Source: Hymenobacter monticola (GTDB taxonomy: Bacteria > Bacteroidota > Bacteroidia > Cytophagales > Hymenobacteraceae). Taken from it: a DNA stretch of 64,000 nt. Positions within the stretch are counted from its first letter, which is position 1, and every line of letters starts with the position of its first letter. Of this stretch, positions 37,638 to 45,168 are shown piece after piece. The stretch is from positions 744,001 through 808,000 of the forward strand of contig NZ_CP094534.1 in the NCBI RefSeq assembly GCF_022811645.1. The letters are read 5' to 3'. The position numbers and the translations under genes were made by a program. Under the pieces are notes generated by a model that was given only the letters and a program-made list of their open reading frames with translations, was not told the origin of the DNA and made no database searches.

Positions 37638-38594
37638 ATGAAAGTTACCGACCACCTGGCCAAGGCCAACGGGAAAACCCTTTTCTCCTTCGAAGTGCTG
37701 CCGCCGAAAAAGGGCGAAAACATCCACAACCTGTTTTCGAACATTGAGCCCCTGATGGAGTTCAAGCCGCCGTTTATCGACGTGACCTACCACCGCGAGG
37801 AGTACGTGTACCGCCACCACCCCAACGGCCTGCTGGAAAAGAAAACCGTGCGCCGCCGGCCCGGCACCGTGGGCATTTGCGCGGCCATTAAAAACCGCTT
37901 CGACGTGGACACCGTGCCCCACCTCATCTGCGGCGGCTTCACGAAGGAGGAAACCGAGAATGCGCTGATTGACTTGCACTTCCTGGGCATCGATTCCATC
38001 CTGGCCCTGCGCGGCGACCCCATCAAGAGCGAGGGCGTGTTCAAACCCGAGCCCGACGGGCACGCTTATGCCTGCGACCTCATTGGGCAGGTGGCCAACC
38101 TGAACAAGGGCGAATACCTCGACCAGGAGCAGGACGACGTGTGGGCCACCAACTTCTGCATCGGCACGGCCGGTTACCCCGAAAAGCACTTCGAGGCTCC
38201 CAACTACAACGCCGACATCCGCTACCTTAAGCACAAGGTGGACCGCGGCGCCGACTACATTGTGACGCAGATGTTTTTCGACAACGAGGAGTTTTTCCGG
38301 TTCGAGAAGCTGTGCCGGGCCGCGGGCATCGACGTGCCCATCATTCCGGGCCTCAAGCCGCTCACCACCAAGAGCCAGCTCACCATGCTGCCCCGCTCCT
38401 TCTACCTCAACCTGCCCGAGCCGCTGGTGGAAGCCGTGAGCCAGTGCCGCGACAACGACGCGGCCCGCGCCATCGGCATCGAGTGGTGCCTCAACCAAAG
38501 CCGCGAGCTGATGGCCCACGGCGTGCCCTGCCTGCACTACTACAGCATGGGCAAGTCGGAAAGCATTAGGCGGGTGGCAGCGGAGTTGTTTTAG
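37638..38594 (+). CDS. metF: Methylenetetrahydrofolate reductase
   Basis: 318-residue flavoenzyme reducing 5,10-methylene-THF to the 5-methyl-THF used by MetH. Motifs: FEVLPPKKGENI at the N-terminus with the catalytic Glu, ILALRGDP, VDRGADYIVTQMFFDN and PGLKPLTT. The ATG at 37638 gives the family N-terminus; a reading from 37605 starts inside the repeat. It is co-directional with metH and probably shares its SAM-controlled mRNA unless the intervening hairpin stops transcription. Confidence 0.95.
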   Translation: MKVTDHLAKANGKTLFSFEVLPPKKGENIHNLFSNIEPLMEFKPPFIDVTYHREEYVYRHHPNGLLEKKTVRRRPGTVGICAAIKNRFDVDTVPHLICGGFTKEETENALIDLHFLGIDSILALRGDPIKSEGVFKPEPDGHAYACDLIGQVANLNKGEYLDQEQDDVWATNFCIGTAGYPEKHFEAPNYNADIRYLKHKVDRGADYIVTQMFFDNEEFFRFEKLCRAAGIDVPIIPGLKPLTTKSQLTMLPRSFYLNLPEPLVEAVSQCRDNDAARAIGIEWCLNQSRELMAHGVPCLHYYSMGKSESIRRVAAELF

Positions 38595-38618
38595 AGCCGG
38601 TTCTGAGACAAATCCAGC

Positions 38619-38723
38619 ACGTCGTGCAGCGCGCCAGCGAAGCCCCTTTACCGCGAAGGCAATTCAATCGTATGGATTGATAGTTGTGCAGTAAAGAGGC
38701 TATGCTGGCGCTTTGCACGACGT
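38619..38723. repeat. Inverted repeat between metF and the TPR gene
   Basis: Arms 38619-38651 and 38691-38723 pair at 28 of 33 positions (ACGTCGTGCA...CGCCAGC...). A 39-nt AT-rich loop separates them. The sequence belongs to none of the other families. Confidence 0.75.
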
Positions 38724-38751
38724 TCTTTTTTAAATCTGACGGACCCCTAAA

Positions 38752-39231
38752 GTGCTCGACGACCTGTTTGCCCAACTACGCACGGCCACGGCACCGGCCG
38801 AGATTGAGGTGCTGCAAAGCGGCATCTGGCAGCTCTGGCTCACGAGCGGCGACGTGGCCCTCGACAAAATGCTGGAAGCTGGCATGCGCGCCATGCAGGC
38901 CGAAGACCAGACGCTGGCCATTAAACATTTTACCGAAATAATTCAAATCAATCCGGAGTTTGTCGAGGCCTGGAACAAGCGCGCCACGGCGTATTATTTG
39001 CGGGGCGAATACCGGGCTTCGCTCGACGACATTGCCGAGACGCTGCGGCGGGAGCCCCGGCATTTTGGGGCGCTGTGGGGCGAGGCCAGCATCTGGCGCC
39101 AGCTCGGCGAGTACCGGCGCGCATTGCGGGCGTTAGGGCATTTGGCCGCCATTTGCCCGCACTTGCCTGGCCTCCACGAGCAGCAGCTTTACCTACGCGA
39201 GCGCCTCGAAGACGGCGGTGCGCTGGAATAG
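38752..39231 (+). CDS. Tetratricopeptide-repeat protein
   Basis: 159 residues starting with GTG. Two or three TPR-like helix pairs are visible, with the motif INPEFVEAWNKRATAYYLRGEYRASL (split here: PEFVEAWNKRA and LRGEYRASLDD) and EPRHFGALWGEASI. This arrangement recurs in small TPR proteins of Bacteroidota and alphaproteobacteria. No signal peptide is seen, so it is probably cytoplasmic and protein-binding. Specific partners are unknown. Confidence 0.82.
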   Translation: MLDDLFAQLRTATAPAEIEVLQSGIWQLWLTSGDVALDKMLEAGMRAMQAEDQTLAIKHFTEIIQINPEFVEAWNKRATAYYLRGEYRASLDDIAETLRREPRHFGALWGEASIWRQLGEYRRALRALGHLAAICPHLPGLHEQQLYLRERLEDGGALE

Positions 39232-39328
39232 CAGCATGGGAAAAAAGAAGATTTTGCTACCTTAGGTCTCAGCAAACGTTTGGGACCGAACCAGCGGCAA
39301 TTTCTCCTTTTTCAATACCCGTGCCACT

Positions 39329-39910
39329 ATGAATAATTACATTTACGCTATTTGTCAGTTTCCCCTCTTCGCATTGGCACTGACAGCTAATGCCCAAAAA
39401 ATGCACACCACCAAATGGGAAAGCGGCCAGCTCGACCGGCGCACCAAAGTGGGCGTGTGGGAATACTATGGCTACACGCCGTCGAAAGAGCAGGTGGTGG
39501 TGCAGCGCTACGACCACTCGGCCAAGCAGTTGCTGTACTTCCGGCCCAGCGGTGAGTTTATTTATAACATCGAACTGAAGCCGGGCCAGTGGAAACGCCA
39601 CGCCGTGGACCGGCCGCCGCTGTTTATCGGCGGCGACCCGGCCCTGGCCACTTACACCACCCAGCTGCAGTACCCCCTGCAGGCGCAGGAGCGCAACATT
39701 CAGGGCCAGGTCACGGTGGGGTTTGCCGTCGACACGCTGGGGCAAGCCAGCGGGCACCGGGTGCTGCGCAGCATCGGGGGCGGCTGCGACCAGGAAGCCC
39801 TGCGCGTGGCCCGCACCATTCCCAACGAGTGGATTCCGGCCAAAGTGGGCAGCCACGCGGTGGCGGCCGAATATGAGCTGACGCTTACCTTTCGGCTGGC
39901 CCAGCCGTAG
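39329..39910 (+). CDS. Secreted TonB C-terminal-domain protein
   Basis: 193 residues with a signal peptide (MNNYIYAICQFPLFALALTANAQ). The C-terminal 90 residues form a TonB_C-like domain: LQYPLQAQERNIQGQVTVGFAVDTLG and later DQEALRVARTIPNEWIPAK. There is no membrane anchor or Pro-rich spacer, so it is unlikely to energise receptors in the classical way. Such short TonB_C proteins are common in Bacteroidota and of unknown role. A TACCTTAG sequence at 39258-39265 could be a weak -7 box. Confidence 0.82.
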   Translation: MNNYIYAICQFPLFALALTANAQKMHTTKWESGQLDRRTKVGVWEYYGYTPSKEQVVVQRYDHSAKQLLYFRPSGEFIYNIELKPGQWKRHAVDRPPLFIGGDPALATYTTQLQYPLQAQERNIQGQVTVGFAVDTLGQASGHRVLRSIGGGCDQEALRVARTIPNEWIPAKVGSHAVAAEYELTLTFRLAQP

Positions 39911-39950
39911 AAGGCCGGGCGGCATTTTGCCCTACTACCCGCCTTGCGCT

Positions 39951-40520
39951 ATGAAATCACCCTTTGAAGGAAAAAGCGGCCGCAGCTGCGCCCTGTTGGC
40001 CGGCACCTTAGCAGCCCTCACGCTCACCCTGGCTGGCTGCGACTCGACCCCGAACGAGCGCCGGGCTGCCGCCCGCAACGCCGGCCGCGAGCTGGACACG
40101 CTGGCCAGCAGCGCGGCCCACAAACTCGCCCGCGTGGGCAAAGGCGCCGCCACCTACGACGCCGCCAACCGCGCCCGTCGCGCCCGTCCCCTCGACCCGC
40201 GCCAGCAGATTGCCATGGAAACCAAGCTACTGGGCCCCTACTCGGGCCAGGTGAATGCCCTCACGCCGGCCGACCTGCCCAACGCCTACACCCAGTTCAT
40301 CAGGGAGGTGAGAGCCGAGCGCGCCACCTGGACCGACCGCGACTGGGACTACGCCCGCGCCGTGTACCAGCGCCTGAACGACCAGCTCAAGCAGATTCGG
40401 CTCGACATGCCGGCCCGCTACGAAGTGGCCATCCGGGCCCGGCAGGCCGAGTGGGTGACACTGCAAGCCGGGCACACGGCCTCGGGCATCAGCAATGCTA
40501 CCAAAGTGCAGCCGAAATAA
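39951..40520 (+). CDS. Putative lipoprotein of unknown function
   Basis: 189 residues from ATG 39951. The N-terminus ends in a lipobox (LTLTLAGCDST), so it is probably a lipoprotein. The remainder is Arg/Ala-rich and largely helical (NERRAAARNAGRELDTLASSAAHKL). I recognise no domain. It follows the TonB_C gene by 40 bp on the same strand and may be co-transcribed. Confidence 0.72.
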   Translation: MKSPFEGKSGRSCALLAGTLAALTLTLAGCDSTPNERRAAARNAGRELDTLASSAAHKLARVGKGAATYDAANRARRARPLDPRQQIAMETKLLGPYSGQVNALTPADLPNAYTQFIREVRAERATWTDRDWDYARAVYQRLNDQLKQIRLDMPARYEVAIRARQAEWVTLQAGHTASGISNATKVQPK

Positions 40521-40611
40521 GGGTTGAATGTTGAGGATGGAAGGTTGAGTTGACCTTTTTCGTTAATCAATGCTCGGCATTCAGCCCTCAACACTCACCC
40601 CTCAACACTTC
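40521..40611. repeat. Imperfect inverted repeat, family F copy 2
   Basis: GGGTTGAATGTTGAG near the left end opposes CCTCAACACTCACCCCTCAA on the right. Words such as TTGAATGTTGA and CAGCCCTCAACA are shared with the segment at 7198-7300. It separates the lipoprotein gene from the DUF2007 gene. Confidence 0.55.
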
Positions 40612-40616
40612 CCGAA

Positions 40617-41057
40617 GTGCCCGGTCCTGATTCCATCGTTTTCCTCGAATCGTTTTACGAACCGATGGCGGCCAACCTGGCCCGCACCCGGCTGGAAGCG
40701 GCGGGCATTCCCTGCTTTCTGAGCAACGAAAACCTGGTGTCGCTGCTGCCGCTCTACAGCCCCATCACGGGCGGCGTGCGGCTGTACGTGCGCCAGCACG
40801 ACGCCGAGGCGGCCCTGGAAATCCTGCACCACGAGCCGGTGCCGCTGGCCACCGAACCCGACGTGGCCTCCTTCGCCGCCGATGCGCCCGACCCCGTGAC
40901 ACCGCGCTGCCCCCGTTGCGGGTCGTCGGACGTGGCCTGGGGGCCGGCCACGCGCAACACCTACGGCTTCTGGGAATCGGTGCTGTCGGTGCTGCTACGC
41001 TTTCCGGTGCGGGGCAGCCGTTACCATTGCTTTCACTGCGGCAATGAGTTTAAGTAG
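40617..41057 (+). CDS. DUF2007-type protein with C-terminal zinc ribbon
   Basis: 146 residues, GTG start. The N-terminal 70 residues match the DUF2007 (putative signal-transducing) pattern: VFLESFYEPMAANLARTRLEAAGIPCFL (split: FLESFYEPM, ARTRLEAAGIPCFL), ITGGVRLYVR. The C-terminus has a CPRCGSSD and a CFHCG knuckle that together form a probable zinc ribbon. Cytoplasmic; function unknown. The GTG lies 5 bp after the hairpin. Confidence 0.82.
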   Translation: MPGPDSIVFLESFYEPMAANLARTRLEAAGIPCFLSNENLVSLLPLYSPITGGVRLYVRQHDAEAALEILHHEPVPLATEPDVASFAADAPDPVTPRCPRCGSSDVAWGPATRNTYGFWESVLSVLLRFPVRGSRYHCFHCGNEFK

Positions 41058-41113
41058 TGGGGTATTTCGTTAGAAATGAATACTAGCCTGTCCGGTCGTT
41101 GCGTTGTCCAAAC

Positions 41114-42277
41114 ATGAGTCGCCCGAAAAACCGCCGCTTTTGGCTGCTGATGCTTCCGTGGTTGCTGACCACGCTAATGGCGCGAGCCCAGACGCCGCCG
41201 GCCATTAATGGCCTGAAGGGCGACTATTACGAAGGAATCAACTTTGAGAAATATGTGCTAACTCGCCGCGACGCCACCATCGATTTCAATTGGGGCCACG
41301 AGCCGCCCGCGCCGGGCCTGCCGGCCGAGGATTTTTCGGTGCGCTGGACGGGCTGGCTGGTGCCGCCTACCAGCGGCGAATATACCTTCCACGTGACCGT
41401 AGACGACGGTATCCGGCTGTGGCTGAACGATAAACTTCTACTAGATGAGTGGCGCGGGCAGCCCGTAAGCTCATACACCGCCACCGTGACGTTGCGGGCT
41501 GGCGAGCCCTACCGCCTGCGGGTCGATTATTGCCAATACCGCCTCGATACCCGCGTGTTCGTCAACTGGGCGCTGCCTTCGACGGTGCCTTCTTCCTGGC
41601 GAAATCTCTGGGGCATGACCACTGATAAGCCCAAGCCCGTGCCCATTTCGTCGGCCTACCTTTCTCTAAATAACCCCAAGCTTGTAGCAAAGCGCGAGAC
41701 CCCATCTCCTCCGGCGCCTGCCCCCAAGCCCCTGACCGTCAACAAGCCCCAACCTGTCCCGCAGCCGCCGAGCAGAAAACCGGCGGCCGTAGCTCCCGTG
41801 CCCCAAACGCCGCGCCCGATAGCCAAAGCGACTCCGGCAGCCGCGCCGCTGCCCGTGGCGAAGCCCCTTCCTTCCCCTCCCCCCGTTTTGGCCGACTCTG
41901 GCCGCACAGCCTCCGCGCGGCTGGCCACGCTGGCCGTGGGCGAGGCCATGACGCTGCCCGACTTGTACTTCGCCCAGGGCCAGGCGCGGCTGCTGCCGGA
42001 GTCACGCTTGGCGCTCGATGGCCTGGCCGCCACCCTGCACGCCCAGCCCACGCTGCGCTTCGAAGTGCAGGGCCACACCGACAACGTGGGCAATGCCGAA
42101 CTCAACCGCCAGCTGTCGCAGCAGCGGGCCGATGCCGTGTGCCTCTACCTCACGGCCCACGGCGTGGCCACCGGGCAGCTGCGCCCCGTGGGCTACGGCG
42201 GCACCCAGCCCGTGGCCGACAACGCCGACCCCGCCCAACGCCCCCGCAACCGCCGCGTGGTGCTGCGCCGGCTGTGA
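41114..42277 (+). CDS. PA14-OmpA cell-envelope protein
   Basis: 387 residues with a signal peptide ending near LMARAQ. A PA14 domain (about 30-160) shows GLKGDYYEGINFEK, GWLVPPTSGEYTFHV and DDGIRLWLNDKLLLDEW, a carbohydrate-binding fold. A 90-residue Pro/Ala/Lys-rich linker (about 185-270) follows. The OmpA domain (about 285-387) shows FAQGQARLLPES, EVQGHTDNVGNAELN, LSQQRADAV and RNRRV, which bind peptidoglycan. It probably links the cell wall to glycans. Single gene. Confidence 0.9.
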   Translation: MSRPKNRRFWLLMLPWLLTTLMARAQTPPAINGLKGDYYEGINFEKYVLTRRDATIDFNWGHEPPAPGLPAEDFSVRWTGWLVPPTSGEYTFHVTVDDGIRLWLNDKLLLDEWRGQPVSSYTATVTLRAGEPYRLRVDYCQYRLDTRVFVNWALPSTVPSSWRNLWGMTTDKPKPVPISSAYLSLNNPKLVAKRETPSPPAPAPKPLTVNKPQPVPQPPSRKPAAVAPVPQTPRPIAKATPAAAPLPVAKPLPSPPPVLADSGRTASARLATLAVGEAMTLPDLYFAQGQARLLPESRLALDGLAATLHAQPTLRFEVQGHTDNVGNAELNRQLSQQRADAVCLYLTAHGVATGQLRPVGYGGTQPVADNADPAQRPRNRRVVLRRL

Positions 42278-42286
42278 ATAAGAACG

Positions 42287-42374
42287 GCGTAGGGGCGGGG
42301 CTTGCCCCCGCCCGAATGCCTGGGTTGTTGCGTGTTTCGTTCGCCGCTGGGCCGGGGCAAGCCCCACCCCTGCG
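42287..42374. repeat. Inverted repeat, family E copy 2 (imperfect)
   Basis: Arms about 42287-42312 and 42349-42374 contain GTAGGGGCGGGGCTTGCCCC and its imperfect complement. It lies between the PA14-OmpA gene and the MIP channel gene. Confidence 0.8.
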
Positions 42375-42449
42375 CCAATCAGGCTTTAGCAAACGTCAAC
42401 CCCACCGGCCTTTCTGCGTTGCAACAGGGCATCTATCCGCCCCATTTCT

Positions 42450-43247
42450 ATGGCCTTCGCCACCCGCATGACCCAGGCGCTACGCCAACACTGGCGCCAC
42501 TACTTGGTAGAAGCCGGCGGCATCATGGCGTTTCTCGCGTTTTCGGGTTCGGCGGCGGTGCTCTGCCACCACCCCGATTCGGCGGTGGCACGGGCGCTGG
42601 GGCCGCAGGAGTGGGTGCAGCGCGTGGGTGTGGGCCTGGTGGTGGGCAGCCTGATTGCCGCCATGGCCTATTCGCCCTGGGGCAAACGCTCGGGCGCCCA
42701 CTTCAACCCGGCCGTAACGCTGGGCTTCTGGCACCTGGGGCACATAGCCACAGCCGATGCGCTGTGGTACGTGCTGGCGCAGTTTGCCGGGGCTTTGGCG
42801 GCGGGCGCGGGCATGCACTGGGCGCTGGCGCCGTGGTTTGACCACCCCAGCATTCATTACAACACCACCAAGCCCATCGACGGCCCCCACGGCTGGGCGC
42901 TGGCGCTGGGCGCCGAAGTGCTCATTTCCAGCATGCTGATGCTGGGCCTGCTGTGGTCGCTGCACTCGGCCCGGGGCAAGAAGTGGACGGGCGCGCTGGC
43001 GGGCGCGCTGGCGGGCGCGCTGCTGGCGCTGTTTGTGGTGGTGGAGGCCCCGCTGTCGGGCATGAGCTTGAACCCGGCCCGCACCCTGGGCACCGCCGTG
43101 GCGGCGGGCGAGGCGCCGCATCTGTGGCTGTATTTTGTGGGGCCGCTGGGGGCCATGTGGGCCACGGCCGAGGCTTTTCGGCGCTATCGGCAGCGGCGCG
43201 TTTTGGCGGCGCGCCCGCCCCGCTACCCCGACAACAGCCCAATGTAA
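42450..43247 (+). CDS. MIP-family channel (aquaporin/glycerol facilitator-like)
   Basis: 265-residue inner-membrane channel with six helices and both half-helix NPA motifs, at 86-88 (SGAHFNPAVT) and 208-210 (GMSLNPARTLG). The SGxHFNPAVT context is close to bacterial aquaporins. The long loop between helices 3 and 4 (DHPSIHYNTTKPIDGP) is not typical of AqpZ. Water versus small-solute selectivity is not decidable here. The segment before helix 6 contains a three-fold 12-bp repeat encoding GALA units. Confidence 0.9.
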   Translation: MAFATRMTQALRQHWRHYLVEAGGIMAFLAFSGSAAVLCHHPDSAVARALGPQEWVQRVGVGLVVGSLIAAMAYSPWGKRSGAHFNPAVTLGFWHLGHIATADALWYVLAQFAGALAAGAGMHWALAPWFDHPSIHYNTTKPIDGPHGWALALGAEVLISSMLMLGLLWSLHSARGKKWTGALAGALAGALLALFVVVEAPLSGMSLNPARTLGTAVAAGEAPHLWLYFVGPLGAMWATAEAFRRYRQRRVLAARPPRYPDNSPM

Positions 43248-43304
43248 TCAACAGCCTTTCTCAGGGTTTTCGCGTAATGCAGGGCAATCCATTCCTCCTT
43301 GCTC

Positions 43305-44255
43305 ATGCCCACCAAAAAACCCGCGGCCGCCAAACCCGCCACTAAAAAAGCTCCCGCTGCCGCCAAAGGCGCTCCCGCCAAAGCCGAGCGACGTCCCACG
43401 GCCAAAGACATGAAGGCGGCCGCTCAGAAGCTGCCCTACCCCGCCAAGCAGGCTGACATGACGCTGCAGCCCGACTCCGACCTGTCCAACTACCGGGCCG
43501 CCGGCAAGCTGCAGGATAAAATTGCCCTCATCACCGGGGCCGACTCCGGCATTGGCCGGGCCGTGGCCCTGGCCTTCGCTAAGGAAGGCGCGCACGTGGC
43601 CGTGGTCTTTAACGAAAACGTGGAGGACGCCGAAAAAACCAAGCAGCTGGTGGAGCGCGAAAAGCGCAAGTGCCTGCTGCTGCAGCTCGACGTGCGCGAC
43701 TCGGAGCAGTGCAAGCAGGCCGTGCGCCGCACCCTGGCCGAGCTGGGCGGCCTGAACATTCTGGTGAACAACGCCGCCTTCCAAAACAGCCAGGAGAAGT
43801 TTGAGGAGATTCCGGAAGAGCAAATTCGCCGGACCTTCGACACCAACATCTTGGGCTACATTTGGATGGCGCAGGCGGTGATTCCGCACCTGAAAAAGGA
43901 CGATTGCATCATCAACACGGGCAGCATTGTGGGCATCACGGGCATCCCGATTCTGGTTGACTACGCGGCTTCGAAAGCAGGCATCCACGCCCTCACCAAG
44001 TCGCTGGCCCTGTACCTCGGCGAAAAGGGCATCCGGGTGAACTGCGTGGTGCCCGGCCCGGTCTGGACGCCCAACATCCCCGGCACCATGCCGCGCGAGG
44101 AAATCGAAAAATTCGGCCACGAAGTGGCGCTCAAGCGCCCGGGGCAGCCCGAGGAACTGGCCCCGGCCTACGTGCTGCTGGCCTCGCAAGACGGCTCCTT
44201 CATGACCGGCAGCCTCGTGCACGTGACCGGCGGCAAGCTCAGCAGCGACGAGTAA
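43305..44255 (+). CDS. Stress-type SDR with Lys/Ala-rich N-terminal tail (YghA/GSP39-like)
   Basis: 316-residue classical SDR resembling YghA and Bacillus general stress protein 39. The core shows TGADSGIGRA, LVNNAAFQ, the catalytic Ser in NTGSIVG and YAASKAG (YxxxK intact). The N-terminal 50 residues hold a Lys/Ala/Pro-rich tail (KKPAAAKPATKKAPAAAKG) ahead of the family segment QKLPYPAKQADM. The tail resembles histone H1-like proteins and may bind nucleic acid; this is inference. The start is ATG 43305. A strong terminator follows. Confidence 0.9.
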   Translation: MPTKKPAAAKPATKKAPAAAKGAPAKAERRPTAKDMKAAAQKLPYPAKQADMTLQPDSDLSNYRAAGKLQDKIALITGADSGIGRAVALAFAKEGAHVAVVFNENVEDAEKTKQLVEREKRKCLLLQLDVRDSEQCKQAVRRTLAELGGLNILVNNAAFQNSQEKFEEIPEEQIRRTFDTNILGYIWMAQAVIPHLKKDDCIINTGSIVGITGIPILVDYAASKAGIHALTKSLALYLGEKGIRVNCVVPGPVWTPNIPGTMPREEIEKFGHEVALKRPGQPEELAPAYVLLASQDGSFMTGSLVHVTGGKLSSDE

Positions 44256-44286
44256 CCCCCGCCCATCCTAATCGACTTACTGCCAG

Positions 44287-44316
44287 GCAGCCGGCTCACC
44301 AGCCGGCTGCTTTTTT
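44287..44316 (+). terminator. Intrinsic terminator of the SDR gene
   Basis: A perfect 10-bp stem GCAGCCGGCT/AGCCGGCTGC with loop CACC is followed by TTTTTT, 32 bp after the stop. Confidence 0.9.
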
Positions 44317-44432
44317 ATGAATTTTGTTTAAGAAATAAACCCTGAAAGTTGAACCCTTTGGATGGGCTTCCCTCGTAAGGAGTATTAGCTGAGCCGTTTC
44401 GGACGATGCGGCTGTCAGCCCAAGCTTCTTAT

Positions 44433-45041
44433 ATGCCCACTCCCGAATACCCAAGCGGCACCGTGCGCGCCCTGCTGGACAGCGCGCACGTTTCCGAGGC
44501 CACCCGCGCCGCGCTGCAAGCCCGCCTCGATGCACCCGCGGCCTACGCGCCGCGGTTTCTGGCTCCCGACGCCTACGCACTGCTCGAAGCCGTGGCCGCC
44601 CGCCTCTTCCCCCAGCCCGACCGGCCCACGCAGCCTGTGCCCCTGGCCCCGGCCGTGGACCAGCGCCTCGCCGAAGGCCGCGCCGACGGCTGGCGCTACG
44701 ACGCGCTGCCGCCTGACCGCGAGGCCTACCGCCTGGGCCTCGGCGGCATCCAGGAAATTGCGCAGGCGTTGTTCCAAGCCAACTTTATGGACCTGAACGC
44801 CACCGGACAGGACGCCGTGCTGAAGGCGCTGGCCACCGGCAACCCGCCCGGTGCCACCTGGCAAACCCTCGATGCGGGCCGCTTCTTCGAGGAACTATTG
44901 GCCGAGCTGACCGAGACCTACTACGCCCACCCGCTGGCCCAGGAGGAAATTGGCTACGTGGGCATGGCCGACCTGCCCGCCTGGTCGAAAATCGGCCTCA
45001 ACGAAAAAGAAGACCGGGAACTTGGTGAGGTGGTGAGATAG
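44433..45041 (+). CDS. Gluconate 2-dehydrogenase subunit 3 family protein
   Basis: 202 residues from ATG 44433 (an ATG at 44406 is also possible). The family pattern is LAPDAYALLEAVAARLFPQPDRP near residues 48-70, helical segments, and a C-terminal YYAHPLAQEEIGYVGMADLPAW. Subunit 3 is the small partner of GMC-type sugar or polyol dehydrogenases, and a GMC oxidoreductase gene follows on the same strand. No Tat signal is apparent at this start, unlike some members. The last codons lie inside a repeated hairpin. Confidence 0.87.
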   Translation: MPTPEYPSGTVRALLDSAHVSEATRAALQARLDAPAAYAPRFLAPDAYALLEAVAARLFPQPDRPTQPVPLAPAVDQRLAEGRADGWRYDALPPDREAYRLGLGGIQEIAQALFQANFMDLNATGQDAVLKALATGNPPGATWQTLDAGRFFEELLAELTETYYAHPLAQEEIGYVGMADLPAWSKIGLNEKEDRELGEVVR

Positions 45042-45168
45042 TGAGTTGGTGAGTTTGATTTTGTATCGACGCATTTGGCGTCAGGCGAACATCATACTTC
45101 CTGCCATACCAGTTCATCACTCACTATTTCATCACCTCACTATTTCATCACATCACTATTTCACCATT
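45022..45168. repeat. GGTGAG/TCACTATTTC repeat hairpin between dehydrogenase genes
   Basis: TTGGTGAGGTGGTGAGATAG (45022 onward) opposes a run of CATCACCTCACTATTTC units, repeated three times at about 45116-45165. The left arm overlaps the final codons of the subunit 3 gene. Imperfect, low-complexity. Confidence 0.6.
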
